Source: Lotus japonicus
Taxonomy: Eukaryota > Streptophyta > Magnoliopsida > Fabales > Fabaceae
Assembly (NCBI RefSeq): GCF_012489685.1
Contig: NC_080042.1
Coordinates: 11,670,150 to 11,734,149 of the forward strand
DNA length: 64,000 nt
Direction: 5' to 3'
Part shown: positions 1 to 11,276 of the stretch, one piece after another
Numbering within the stretch: position 1 is the stretch's first letter
Layout: every line of letters begins with the position of its first letter
Notes under the pieces: model-generated
What the model was told of the DNA's origin: nothing
Databases searched by the model: none
Seen by the model: only the letters and a program-made list of their open reading frames with translations
Program-made: the position numbers and the translations under genes

Positions 1-345
1 ATGACCTAACTTAGCCTTACGAGCTAGCTTTTGAGGTAAACTTAAACCCTGCCCAAATTCTAAGATGCTACTAGAGCATTCCCCAGATATATATGGAGCT
101 TAAACTCCACCTTCACTGCTGACCCCTAGCTGCCTTCATTGCGGTCCCTTAGCCACCTTCACTGTGGCCAACCTAGGCTGCCGTCATTGTAGCCTTCGAT
201 TTACAAAGGCAACACTCCAAATGTCCACATCTTGGGTGTGAAAGTGTGTGTTATGATTCCACATGGACTAGAGATATATGGCTAAAGTAGTCCTTATAAA
301 AAGGTTTGAAAATTCTAATCTTACGAGCTAGCTTTTGGGATATAA
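1..345 (+). mobile_element. Degenerate TRIM retroelement, partly outside the window
   Basis: The stretch shows the order expected of a tiny LTR element on the plus strand. An LTR tail with the motif TTACGAGCTAGCTTTT sits at about 20-36. Next comes a decayed copy of the TGGTATCAGAGC primer site at about 66-78, then a short non-coding middle. A second LTR starts near 249 with TGTTATGATTCCACATGG and repeats the TTACGAGCTAGCTTTT motif near 322-337. It resembles the intact TRIM at 5854-6198 in its LTR head (CCACATNGGCTAGAGATA type) and in the GAGCTAGCTTTTG motif. It lies downstream of exon 10 of the ICME-like gene, so it is probably in that gene's last intron. The ends are not well defined and no target duplication can be checked. 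Confidence 0.45.
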
Positions 346-625
346 GAAATCTCATCTTGAAGTTTTAATCCCCATCTCCCTTTTTTTTCCGAACAATAGA
401 CCTTCTTAATGGGGGGAGTTTTAAACAGTTTACCAGCCCATAAACTTTTAGCGCTGCATATTGACTGCATGGGCTCATTTCACAGCTTAACTTACAGGGA
501 TAAATGAAACACCAAATTAAAAAAAAACGGCATAATACACAGTACTTGAGTCTATTATTTGAGTGAAAGTTTACAAAACTTTTAAATTGGACACAGAAAA
601 GAACTTGGCATAAATTTTAACTTAC

Positions 626-3600
626 TTGTAGAAACAAATCCGTATGTGTTTTCCCATCATACAGAATCAGGTCAGCTCTTGCCCCTGCCTTCTTAAGAGC
701 ATCAGCAAACCGTTCACTGCAAACAATTACTTATTAATATGCATAACTGAAACAAATGCCACTGACGATTTGATGAAAATAAATGAGTCTAGAAAAGAAA
801 ATTATCAGACTGAAGCTTTCATTTATAAGATTAAATTACTGCATCTATTGTGGTGTTTTGTCCATACTCCATAAATACTGGGGAAATTAAAGGATGATTC
901 AAAATGTCATTTGAAGCTATTTAATTAAATGGTAACTGATGGTAATCAATCAAACACTGCCTAAGTTGTTGACGATAATCTTATATAAAAGAGGAGAGTT
1001 ATGTCACGTAGTTGACAGCCAACTTAAACTTTGTCAAAAATTAAGGACATAATAGTGACTAGGTTTTACTCAGAATGAAAATACAGCTTAAAAGTTTATG
1101 ATTAAAACCTTTGGTAGTTTCCTTTGCAGTAAAAGAATGCAACACATCAATGAGTTTCAAGTCTACATACTAACCTGGCAATTGACGGTATGGAATAATC
1201 ACCAGTTCCATGAAAAAGAATTATAGGGGGCAGGAGAGGAATGGAATCCTTGATACACGGATCTTGAATTTTGATTTCAGGCGAAAATTCCTTCAAAGAC
1301 TCTTCACCTTCCATTATGCTACAACGATAATAACAGTTAGAAGGAGGGAAAACAATTTAACACCTCATCATAGATGTAATGAAACTCAATTATTTGGAAC
1401 ACACCTTATAAAAATGGAACGATACAAGCCACGATTGTCAAAGTGATCGACTAAATCCAATAAATTGTATCTGTAGAGATGTGTTGAAAGGGTTAATAGA
1501 TAATCCTTCAACATATATAAAAGCAACTTATCAGGGAACATACTTCTGAAGCACAGTTGAAATGACCAGTCATCAACAAAAAAGCCTAAAACAACTCTCT
1601 TTTGAAAAAAAAAATCCCTTTGGCTTGAAAAACACAAAAATAAAATGAAAAAGATCATGGAAAAATATAAGAGACCAAACATCAAGCCAAGAGACTCCAC
1701 CAATTTCCCATCACTTAGAGCATATAGATTAATTAGTTTTCTTCCTGTGCAATTAGTGGGTGTTTGTTGGACATCACCATGATTATTAGAAACCAATAGA
1801 TCAATATTTGTGAAATGGCCTTCATCTTTATTCAATACTATCACAGCCAAAAAGGATTCACAAATATTCAATCTCAAGATATTGGGCATAGTTGGCTTGC
1901 GGGCCTGAGTTTAGTTTATTTCTATCTTTTATTTTAGGAGTTTATCTTTTATTTTAGGAGTTATCGTTATAGTGTTAGTATATTATATATAAAAGTTCTC
2001 TCATTAGGTTAGAGGGAGGATTTGATTATTGAGTATAGTGAAAGCTTTTCCATTGTAGAGAAGGACTTTCCTTCTGAGCCTTTCTTTTAATATTAATGAA
2101 TCAATTTTCTTTTTCAGAAATTACCAATCTGCCCTGCTTAAATTGGATTGACTGTTATTAATATATCAGTTTCCTGTCAGTTTTCTTATGCTCATGAATC
2201 AGAATGATGTAACTGTGCTTTCTCACAAACTAATATTTCAGATAGTCTTTTAAAATATAAATTCTTTTAAATTCGCTCAAGAGTTTTTCATGGTCTTAAT
2301 CTACCTACATTGGGCTGTCCTCTATTTGATAGACTCTTTTCTCTAGAACATCTGTTGGTCTTCATGTCAAATGTTCAAACCATAGTAGCTGTGTTGCTAC
2401 AATATTTTTACGATAGGAAACACTTCTTATTTCTCTCTGATAGATATACTTCTGGTCTTATCTTTTATAATATGGCCCCTTACCCAACTCAACATGCTCT
2501 TCATTGCAAATATCTAATGCTTGTTGGCCCTTTATTGCCCAACATTCCCATATTTCTCTTTCTTTGTCTAATTTTCCTCATATTTAATGCCCCTTATAGG
2601 TCAGTTTCTCACTTGAGAAACTAGAACAGTTATTCCCCAACTAGGTAGTCTAATGGCTGCATGGTATAACTTTCCACTCAGCTTAGTAGGCATCTTTCAA
2701 TCAAAAACAACATCAATAGCATAAACTAAAAAGATCTTAGACATGTTGAAATTGATCGTTTCCACATAATGCAGTACATGCCCATGAGACTCTAGCCACA
2801 ATGTCTTACCCTCCAGATAAACCAAAATAAGCTTTTATTTGGGAAATACTCCAAGACACACCGTCTTCTTTTCGAGATTCTCTTGTTGCTTGGTTCAGTA
2901 AAGCACAAGACGAAATATGCGCACCAGCAGATTGCCCCATTAGATAAATCCTATTACATAATTATCAACAAAAGGGAAAAGATCAATCTCATTGTTGAAT
3001 GTCTGAAGATATGATGAAAAGGAATAACATATAGTAGTAGCATGTCACCTATTAGGGTCGCCTCCATAGTTAGCTATGTTGTTGATGATGAATGAAATTC
3101 CCTGAGAGGTGTCATTTACCATGTCACTGATGGTTCCTTGAGGAAAATTTCTACATTCACAAATACATGCAGATTAACTAAGTGCTAAATATAGCATAAA
3201 CATTGCAAATTAAATCTAACAAATATTTTATTTTACCCTTCCCCAGAACCCGCTCATAGTGGGAGCTTTAAGGCGCCGGGCTGCCCTTTTTTTCTCTTGG
3301 TTCAAATAGTATAGAAAATAAAGTTTAATTACCTTGGAACAACTGTATAACGTTCAAAGCTTTTAAGCATTAACATTTGAAAAATTAACAAACAATTCAA
3401 CTAAGATAAATGCTACTGAACACGATTAAGTGAAGGAAACAGTTTGAGGCAAACATCCTTATGACTTATGAATAGCCCGGACTTAATGTCCTAAACATGT
3501 AATAGACTATAAAAAGCACCCAATTTGTCCAACAGAATACCTCAAACATAGAGCAAGTCGGACCAAAGGTAAATTGTAGACTCAATCTTGCACTTCTTGA

Positions 3601-6600
3601 ACTGAGACCAGGTACCTGTAATCGACGCATGCCACTATAATGTCTCTCTCTGCCAACTGTAGTCCTAAAAGGGAGCCCCATGCTTTATACCTAAATCAAT
3701 CCAACTGAAATCATTAAATATTTAAAAGATAAAAGATAGATGAGCTTAGGTATAAATATATATTTAATACTAAATTATTGTCATGTCATATTTCTTGAGA
3801 CCAATTACTTTTGGCATGAGAAACTGAGAAAGAATTCAGACTGACTGTTACATCAACCAAGCCAGTGTCTGAATATTTAAAATTCAATTTATATCACCAG
3901 GCTTGGTATACTTCTCAATTGAAGCAGTAATCAATCATAACTCAATTAATTATTTAGGCCCCTTGGACACCAAGAGTTCGTTGTATGTCTCAACACAACA
4001 TCTATAACATCGTTATTTTCAGTTAAGACTTAAAGCACAGATAACACTGCTTGTCACTTAAAAAGATATATTATGGTATGTCCAACAATATAGGTATCAT
4101 TGCACGATAGCATAGACAATAAAATTGATCAAAAGAGTTATGATACATACACAATCAAATCATCTATCACATCTTTATTTTCTCTCTCTTTTCTTCCTAT
4201 CTCTCTCTTTTTCCACCTCTCCAGACCTCAAACATGAGGTGTGAAGATATAATTATTGTGATCAAAATATATTCTTAAAGGTGTCTTCCGAATTCTAAAT
4301 TGCAATCTATGGTCAGTTGATGAGTAGTTCCTTCTTTATGAAGTCAGCAGCCATGTGCTATTGCAGATATGGAACGGCTAAACATGAAAAAGGAAGTGCT
4401 ATCACAATGAATAAGAATCAACACCATAAAGAGTAAATAAACATATGAAATCAAGCAAAACCACATTTATATTTCAAACCACTCACCCAATAATCCATGC
4501 TCCCCCAGTTACAAATATCAAAACTGGCTTAGGTTCACTGATTTCAGATGGTAGATACAGATCCAACCTACAAAACCATAATTTACAATAATATTGGGCT
4601 CAAAATATATTAAATACCAAATCACGGGATAGATTTATCAGTGTTTCAATTTACCTGTTTCTAGGCTGATCTCCATAAACAATGCTTCGTTTTACCTTAC
4701 TTGAGAAGAAATAGTAATATGCAACTGCAGAAAGCCAACAATAAGAGCGAGAAACAAACAACAAAAGAGACATTTTCAACTAATATGGAAGAAGAAACAA
4801 ATTTTGTCTGTGAACCCTTTCCCAACTGGAAGGAGAGACAGCAGCATGCAATATGTAAGAAGAAATTACCAGGATGGGCAATAGGGGAATCAGATCATGA
4901 TAAAGCAAGATTATCATCGGTCATATCATTGAGTATTTCAAGTAAACAGAATGCATAAGGAAATATATGATGAGGTAGCCAAAGTAAATGTGGCTTAACA
5001 TTCACCATTATTGAAACAAGGAATGAGAAATGCAAAATTGTATTGGAAGTTGGAACAGACCTTGCAGAAAACCAGGCATAAGTAGCATGGCATAACATAC
5101 AAGGGCAAGTACTTTCGTGATCCAACGGTAACCAATCCTGAATAGAGTATCAACAGAAAATCAGACATGCCACAAGTTACATATCAGACCAAAATTTATG
5201 TCACAATTTCAAGAAGCAACATCAGCATACCCTTTTGAATAAGATGCCCTAATTCTTTTTATTCTGCTTTGGTTGTTTCAGGAAGAAATTCTCTTGCAGC
5301 ATTTAAGGAAAATTCAGGAAAAATACCTATGAATTACTTAAATTTTCCCCAAAATTCTTTGATACCGATTTAGGATCAGAAACAAAATTCTTGTGCTTTT
5401 ATGCGGGACACAATTTCTTTCTGCAAATTATATGTGATACCTGTGTTACTTTTCCTATCACAATGAAAAAATCTAAAACAACAGTAGCAGCTACTTATTT
5501 AGCAATCAATCCAAACAACACTAAAAAGAATTTCAAAATAATAAAAAGCAAAATCTTCAAAGTTCAAAGTAATCATAGAAATAACATTGTCCCCCAAGGA
5601 TATCTCAAGTGGTAAAAGCTAGGGGACATATGGGTTGGGGAGGGGGTGTCCAATTATCAATTTTTGGAGGGTGTAATTTATCTTTCCAATGTATCAAAAA
5701 ATCATAGAAATAGCATTGAAAACAAATGAAATCAAAGCGGCAATCAAAAACTCGCACTTATACTGCATTTAATTATGACAGTAGCAGCTACTACTTATTA
5801 GCAATTTATCCAAACAAAACAATACTAATTCTTTAAAAAATAATGAGGAAAAATATTAGAAATTGGGAGGCCTATACTCAACCACAAAAGCTAGCTCAAG
5901 AGTTGAGGTTTGCACAACCCTTATAAACACTTGATTGGCCTTATCTCTAGCCAATGTGGGACTTCTAACACACCCCCTCACGTGCAGGATTGAACAGACT
6001 GGAACGTGGGAACAACAACGGGTGGCCCAAATATGGGAGGTCTCCACACAACAAATGGATCTAGAATAGGCTCTGATACCATATTAGAAATTGGGATGCC
6101 TATACTCAACCACAAAAGCTAGCTCAAGAGTTGAGGTTTGCACAACCCTTATAAACACTTGATTGGCCTTATCTCTAGCCAATGTGGGACTTCTAACAAA
6201 AAAACAACATCTTCAAAGTAATTTGGTAACTTTGAGTCACTACACAGCCTAATCACAGAAACAAAATTGAAAAAAGAAGAAAAATCAAAGAGACAATCAT
6301 AAACAAGCACTTACACTGCATCTACGACAGTTATAGCTACTTTATATTGGCAATTTATCATCTATATACTTATAGAATACTCAAATTAATTAGTAACTTG
6401 ATGTCACTGTGCAAAGTAATCACAGAAATGAATTTGAAAAAGAAACAAAAAACAGAGATTATGAAACTTATAAGAGTGTACCCGAGATATTGAAGAAGCG
6501 TGAAGGTGAGGCGAGTAATCAAGTAGGTCTCTGCGGCGACACGTTCGAAATCTCTCTTGAAAGAGCGTTGCCGAACAGGACGAGGCCGAGGACTGTTTCT

Positions 6601-6720
6601 ACCGGCAACTCGCCGCTGCTTCTCACGGTGGTTGTTAGAAACGGAGTCTGTCTCTGCCGATAGCTGAGGCTCAGCGTCGCTCGCCGGAAGCATACGGCGG
6701 CGATCGGAGAGTGAGGCCAT
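626..6720 (-). CDS. ICME: Isoprenylcysteine alpha-carbonyl methylesterase-like, 3' partial (10 exons)
   Basis: The product is predicted to hydrolyse the methyl ester on the C-terminal prenylcysteine of prenylated proteins, reversing the methyltransferase ICMT. In Arabidopsis ICME acts at ER/Golgi membranes and affects ABA signalling. Exons on the minus strand: 6720-6482, 5137-5061, 4724-4655, 4567-4487, 3690-3616, 3150-3049, 2950-2810, 1470-1405, 1318-1175, 716-626. All have AG/GT borders and join in one open frame of 362 codons. The residues follow Arabidopsis ICME closely: [12 protein letters not shown] in exon 1, a hydrophobic membrane segment ([10 protein letters not shown]) in exon 2, the oxyanion motif TGGAW in exon 4, the nucleophile motif GQSAGAH in exon 7, the Asp motif HGTGDYSIP in exon 9 and the His motif GKTHTDLF in exon 10. 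The frame stays open upstream of 6720 but has no other ATG, so 6720 is the start. The final exon, about 50-60 residues judging from the family, is outside the window. No disabling change was seen, so the gene looks functional. Confidence 0.93.
3235..3300 (+). repeat. Probable 3' fragment of an Au-like SINE
   Basis: A short stretch in the intron between exons 5 and 6 of the ICME-like gene reads like the 3' part of plant Au-type SINEs: a CCCTTCCCCAGA block, then GTGGGAGCTTTA, then GCCGGGCTGCCC followed by a T run. The tRNA-like head with A and B boxes is not visible, so this would be a truncated copy. The call rests on remembered family consensus. Confidence 0.4.
5591..5690 (+). repeat. Possible tRNA-derived SINE head fragment
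   Basis: Within intron 1 of the ICME-like gene, the stretch beginning CCCCCAAGGATATCTCAAGTG resembles the A-box region of a tRNA-derived plant SINE (TATCTCAAGTGG for TRGCNNAGTGG). A GC-rich GGGTTGGGGAGGGGGT segment follows. The B box expected downstream (GGTTCGAATCC type) is not recognisable. Probably an old, decayed insertion. Confidence 0.3.
5854..5970 (-). repeat. TRIM 3' LTR
   Basis: 117-bp LTR, downstream copy in element orientation. It matches the copy at 6082-6198 almost base for base and is preceded on the minus strand by the G-rich tract. Confidence 0.85.
6082..6198 (-). repeat. TRIM 5' LTR
   Basis: 117-bp LTR directly followed on the minus strand by the 12-base primer site TGGTATCAGAGC at 6081-6070. 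Confidence 0.85.
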
Positions 6721-7274
6721 CGCCGGTAACGGTGTAGAAATTGGAGATTGGAATTTGGAAGAAAACAATAATAAAATAAATTAATTGATTGGTATTTGGT
6801 GCATGCCTCGATTCGAGGAATGCGAATATGACTATAGCGAGAGGCAGGGGTCGCTTACGTTTAATCCTGTCAATAAATAAAAAATACTACTATTCTTTAA
6901 TTATTTTTTTCTGAAGCACAAAAAATATAAAAAGTTGTATTTTTTTTATAAGGCATGAAATATATTGAAAAAATATATTTATTTATTTATCTTAAATATT
7001 ATTGGTCCATTTATTATTATTGTTATTTAATCAAACTTTATCTAGAATTATTTAGAGAGTAAAATAAGAATAAGAAGACGTGATTCTTTTGAAGTTCCTT
7101 AATTGGTCTTTTGGAGACACATTGCGGCACTCATTGGTTGATGATTGGATTTGGTGTTGCTTGCTGGATGTTGAGTTGGTCCATTTCAAAACTCACATCC
7201 ATTGGTTGTAATTTGTTGTGTTGGGACTTGGGACCGCCAATTTTCTATTTTTTTTATTGTAAAATATACTCAAG
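6721..7274. other. AT-rich intergenic DNA upstream of ICME
   Basis: This is the 5' flank of the ICME-like gene, rich in A/T runs, and should contain its promoter. No clear TATA box at a convincing distance and no other gene or repeat could be supported. A short G/C-richer block at about 6800-6860 is not explained. Confidence 0.5.
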
Positions 7275-7282
7275 GCTAGATA

Positions 7283-8146
7283 TAGGGATGAGCATCGGGC
7301 GGGTTCGGGTGACAAAAACGACTTATGTTATAAACCGAGGCAAGACATTAACACACCGATCCCGACCGTTTTTGCTGTCGGTTATGCCGGGTGGCGCATT
7401 TGTCGGGTGGCGGTTTCATCGGTTGGGTCCAGGCGGTTTCCGTCACTGTTGAGTTTGTAGGGATCGGGGGAGAGAGAGAGAGAGAGATAAGGAAGATCGT
7501 GTCGTTGAAGCACACCACAGCCTGGTGGGTCTCTGATGAGTTATGACAATCGCAAGAGGGTTGGAGCTCGAGGTTAGAAGAGAAGGATCAAAGATGAAGA
7601 GGAACCAAGATCGTGAAAGAGCTCCAACCAATGACCCAGGAGGAACACTACCATGACCATCATGATGAAGAGGAACACTACCATCACGTGGAGACCAGAG
7701 AGAAATTGAATGAATGGCTTCTGCGTTGTTGTTGCTTTTTTGTGAAATTGTGAGACTTTGGTGTTAATTTATTCACATATCTGTTAAATTTGTCCTACAC
7801 TTTTAAGTTTCACTTTTCAAAATTTTAGAAAAAAGAGGAGCAGGTGGTAGGTTGGACTTTGGACAGGCTAGGACTAGCTGAATAGATTGAAGAATGACCG
7901 TAGCAGGCTAAGAGCCTAAGACTATGAGCTAGACAGCACTCTCTACACACATATATAGTCACTACGCGGTCGGGTGCGGGTATTGAAGAAATCTTTTTAC
8001 ACAACCTGCACCCGCCCAAACCAAACTGATTCAAGCCGTTTTCTTTGAATTTTTAACCCGTGACCCGCCCAAACCCACCCGAATGCTTCATTTCACTGTC
8101 GGGTAGCTCGGGTATGGGTCGGGTGTCGGTTTGGTGCTCACCCCTA
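7283..8146. mobile_element. Non-autonomous hAT-type DNA transposon
   Basis: The element is 864 bp. Its ends are short inverted repeats, TAGGGATGAGCA at the left and the reverse complement of TAGGGGTGAGCA at the right. An 8-bp target duplication GCTAGATA lies outside each end (7275-7282 and 8147-8154). An 8-bp duplication with short TAGGG-type ends is the signature of the hAT superfamily. Subterminal regions carry several CGGGTCGGGT-like motifs in opposite orientation, as often seen in hAT ends. No transposase is encoded; the open frames inside are short and chance-like. A GA run occurs near 7470-7490. Confidence 0.85.
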
Positions 8147-8154
8147 GCTAGATA

Positions 8155-8549
8155 TATGATTTCAAATAGCAATCAAAAAGAGTGTTTTTTTTATAAGCAT
8201 TCAAAAAGAGTGTTGAACATGGAAAATAAAAAATTTGGTATAATAATTGCCACATGTCTCTTTTTTATTTGACAGACCAAATGCGGGCACCGCGCCCATA
8301 TTTTCCCACGAGGACCACAAAAAACAAAAAAAATCACTCCATGCAAATCTTGTTCTCGCAGCCATGCTTTCCAACGTTCAACCAATTAAAACTTAACTAC
8401 TAGCATGTAAGAGTTCAGCAATACAATTGCAATGGTTCACGTTTATTCGTATATTTTTTTAATAAGTGTTAGTTTTCAGCTCACATGTGTTATAAGACAT
8501 TTTTAACTAGAAAACACGAATTTCAATGTGTAAATGTGAAAGTAACTTT
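8155..8549. other. Unassigned intergenic DNA
   Basis: About 400 bp between two DNA transposons. A partial direct repeat of AAAAAGAGTGTT occurs at about 8176-8215. No gene, promoter or named repeat is recognised. Confidence 0.4.
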
Positions 8550-8552
8550 TTA

Positions 8553-9244
8553 GGGATCGTTTGGTATGCTGTGTAGTATAAAACCTGATAGTATAGGTCT
8601 GATTGTATTAGGTCTGATAAAATTTTAATACTATACAACATTTGGTCACACATTGTATAATATGGTAGTGACAATAGTGGTTGTATTGGAAGGTGATGAT
8701 GGTGGCGGTGGTGGTGGTGGCGACGACAACGGTGGTAGTAGTGTGGTAGAGCTGGAGACAATGGTGATTGAGGGTGGTGGTGGTGGCGGCGGCGGCGGTG
8801 ATAGTGAAGATAACGATGACGGTATCAACGATGGTGGCAGCGGTGGTGGTGGTGGTGGTGGCGGTGACAGTGACAACAATGGTGTAGGGCGGTGGCGATG
8901 ACGGTGGTGCAGGGTGGTGGCGGCGGCGGCGGCGGTAGTAGTGTCGGTAGCGGTGATGGTAGCAATGGTGGAGGGTGGTGGCGACAGTGGTGGTGGTGGC
9001 GGCGGTGGTGATAGAGAAGATAACGTTTATGGTATCAACGATGGTGGCAGTGGTGGCAGTGATGGTGGTGGTGGCGGTAGTGGTGGCGACAGTGGTGGAT
9101 TAAATAATCCATCATTTTAATGTATTAGAGGGGATTGATGTATAAGCTTATACCATACAATGTGAGCACCAAATAATGAATAATTCCATAATGTATTGTA
9201 TAAGCTTATAATATCATGCCTAATACGGTGTACCAAACGAGCCC
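8553..9244. mobile_element. Harbinger/Tourist-type MITE with an internal trinucleotide expansion
   Basis: The left end GGGATCGTTTGGTATGCTG and the right end (reverse complement) GGGCTCGTTTGGTACACCG form imperfect terminal inverted repeats of about 19 bp. The flanks are TTA at 8550-8552 and 9245-9247. A TTA duplication and a GGG(A/C)TCGTTTGGTA end are typical of PIF/Harbinger-related MITEs. The inner ends also mirror each other (GTATAAGCTTATA-type motifs on the right side). The middle is a GGT/GGC repeat tract annotated separately. No transposase is encoded. Confidence 0.75.
8698..9100. repeat. GGT/GGC trinucleotide-rich tract
   Basis: About 400 bp of interrupted GGT, GGC, GAT and GAC triplets inside the Harbinger-type element. 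The tract contains two related blocks, each ending with a segment similar to GATAACG...GGTATCAACGATGGTGGCAG (at about 8810-8835 and 9018-9050). This points to a large internal duplication as well as triplet slippage. Long open frames on both strands (poly-Gly/Asp on plus, poly-Pro/Ser on minus) follow from the repeat and are not taken as genes. Confidence 0.85.
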
Positions 9245-9247
9245 TTA

Positions 9248-10062
9248 TATTTATTGTATTGAAAGTACTTTCAAGTTAATTTCAACTTAAATTTAAACAC
9301 ACATTTAAAATGATCTAACATTCCTTTTAATATATGCATGTTAGAGTTTTTCGATGGATAAAAAATATATGCATGGCAGGTTTGTTTCTAAACATGAAGA
9401 TCTTTAAACATTCTCATAACTGTTTTCTCTTTTTTTTATTTATTTCCATTCTAACCAAAGAAACTTGCAAAACCATTTCTAAATTTTTAAACTCAAAACT
9501 TTTAAAATAAGGTGGCTTCTAAGGTGAAAGAGCAAGATAGATCTTTCACTCATGAAAGAGTAAAATGACTTGGTATGGTAGGTCACTGCTGTCCTTCCCC
9601 AATACCAAATTTGTCATAATTACTAGAATATCCTCACTTTCTCCTTTCCCAATCCTCACGACGTTTCTGTTCCAACCCACTGCTCTCCTCCTTCCTCATG
9701 CACTCACCCTTTCAATCTTTTTCCATGGTTCACCATTCCAATACACGAAGCAATTAATGATGAACCAGAACCATGGAATTTGAATTTTTTTTATCTTCCC
9801 TTGTCCCCACCCACTACTCCCCTCCCTTTTTATGGTGATTTGATTTCCCTTTTCACTCTTTGAACCATGTGGGTGGGTCTATGTTGGGGTTTAGCAGCAG
9901 AACTGGGTGGTCTCACGGTGGTGCATTTGGGGATTTAGCGCAGGGCGGTGATTTGCCTACGACGTGAGGTGGTGTGGTTGTTGTGTTGTTGTGAACAAAC
10001 GCATATGCATTGTTGATGCTAGGAATCTTTAATTTATGCTTCTGTTACAAATTGTTGCCATG
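9248..10062. other. Unassigned intergenic DNA up to the Tat element
   Basis: About 800 bp with no supported gene. A segment at 9517-9557 contains TGAAAGAGCAAGATAG and a local palindrome around TGAAAGA...TCTTTCA. It resembles, in inverted orientation, the sequence near 23667-23700 on the other side of the 13-kb Tat insertion, so the two may be the ends of one old DNA transposon. TCTTC at 10063-10067 is the target duplication of the Tat element. Confidence 0.4.
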
Positions 10063-10067
10063 TCTTC

Positions 10068-10618
10068 TGTTCCGTACTAAAGCTTACTTAAGTATAAAGG
10101 GAATATTCTCAGTAAACCCTAGCAGAGCATAAATGGAAAGATGATGTCAAATAAGGTAATATTCAAAAAGGTACCTAGTACAAGCCGAGGACCCCCTTTT
10201 ATAGTGGGTGTGGTCCTTATTTAGAATATTCTTACGTTTGGGCCTCACAAACGAGACTCAACTCTCTATGCAAATAAGACAAAAGAGGAAAGAATCTAAC
10301 AGCTGGCAAGGGACCACAAATCAGGCAAGTGTCCCTTCGTTCTCCTGATGGTCGCATGATATCCAGGTCAGCGAAATCCCGCCAAGCTTCTAGAGTGTCC
10401 TGGGTGGGCAATAGGTTGAGGTAGGCCCACCCAGTCCACAAGCCCACAAGACACGAAGCTCGATGACAATGAGTTGAAGTGTCTTACTACATCTTCTAGC
10501 TCTTCGGAATAGGATATGAATGGCGCCAAGTCCTCAAGGTGTTCAAGGCAATTACATCCCACCATGCTTCTACAGTGTTCTGGGCGGGAAATAGGTTGAG
10601 GTAGGCCCGCCTAGTCCA
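10068..10618 (-). repeat. Tat-1 3' LTR
   Basis: 551-bp LTR aligning end to end with 22808-23346, with small indels (for example, extra sequence around 10217-10258). The LTR contains an imperfect internal duplication: segments ending at about 10439 and at 10618 both read ATAGGTTGAGGTAGGCCC(A/G)CC and then AGTCCA. The sequence after each on the plus strand (CAAGCCCACAAGACACGAAG) is also repeated. Confidence 0.9.
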
Positions 10619-11016
10619 CAAGCCCACAAGACACGAAGCTCGATGCTAATGAGTTGAAGTGTCTTAATCTTCAAGCTTCTTTTGCCTGCCACCAATGGCG
10701 CTCGCCATCATTTCTTCTTTTCAACTTGTATTTTCACTTCTTGGTTTTGAGGGTCAAGTAGCGGTTTTCCGCCGCTTTGTTAATCAAACGTCAATCACTT
10801 CTTTCCTACTGACACACATTTCCACATTTTCCAAAAAATTTGCCATCATTAGCAATAAATACAGTTGTCCTGTACGCGCGATTTGAGGGGATGCCTCGTT
10901 TGGTGAAAACCTAGGATCGAGGGGTGCCGTTTCAGTTTTCAAAATCCTCTCTTTCTCTTTCTTACCCGACGGTTCACACTCCTTTTTCCACTCATTCTCT
11001 CTCCTTTTCACTTGCC

Positions 11017-11023
11017 TATAAAA
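11017..11023 (+). promoter_or_regulatory. TATA box for the Tat-1 antisense gene
   Basis: TATAAAA in the context TTGCCTATAAAACC, about 255 bp before the first ATG of the plus-strand gene. A CT-rich leader follows, as is common after plant TATA boxes. The matching gene of the second Tat element also has a TATAAAG at 24648-24654. Confidence 0.5.
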
Positions 11024-11276
11024 CCTCTTCTCTCCATTCTTCTTCACACTTTCTCCGGTTTCAGACTTTTGTAGTTCTTTTTCTCTCAAGCTCTTCTAGT
11101 TCCCGGTTGGCTTTGCTTCGGCCGTCGTCATTGCGCGGTGTTTCTCTTTAGCCCACGTCCTTGCCACGTACTCGTACGACCCTCTTTCCGGTTAGTCCCT
11201 TTCCTCGCTTTCTTTCGTTGTACTTTTCATCATCTATTTCTTCTTCTTTCTTTGCTCTGTTCATCTTCTCCTTTGC

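Larger units (their letters stand above)
5854..6198 (-). mobile_element. Intact TRIM (terminal-repeat retrotransposon in miniature)
   Basis: A complete 345-bp non-coding LTR element lies in intron 1 of the ICME-like gene. Its two LTRs are each 117 bp (5854-5970 and 6082-6198) and nearly identical. On the minus strand they begin TGTTAGAAGTCCCACATTGG and end TTTCTAATA. A perfect TGGTATCAGAGC primer site (RC of 6070-6081, complementary to initiator tRNA-Met) touches the 5' LTR. A G-rich polypurine tract (GTGAGGGGG on the minus strand) precedes the 3' LTR. Both flanks carry AAAAA on the plus strand (5849-5853 and 6199-6203), a 5-bp target duplication, though one of low complexity. It encodes nothing and would need enzymes from another element. 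It lacks the 5S-like segment of Cassandra TRIMs. Confidence 0.88.

Noticed and set aside
1..600. Search for the last ICME exon here
   Set aside because: No sequence on the minus strand fits the expected final exon (DPLRGGKDELF-like start); the region is filled by a decayed TRIM, so the exon must lie outside the window.
7443..7631. Minus-strand frame with Ser/Leu repeats
   Set aside because: It is the translation of a GA microsatellite inside the hAT-type element.
8646..9120. Long open frames for Gly/Asp-rich (plus) and Pro/Ser-rich (minus) proteins
   Set aside because: They are produced on both strands by the GGT/GGC repeat tract within a MITE; no domain or separate promoter supports a gene.
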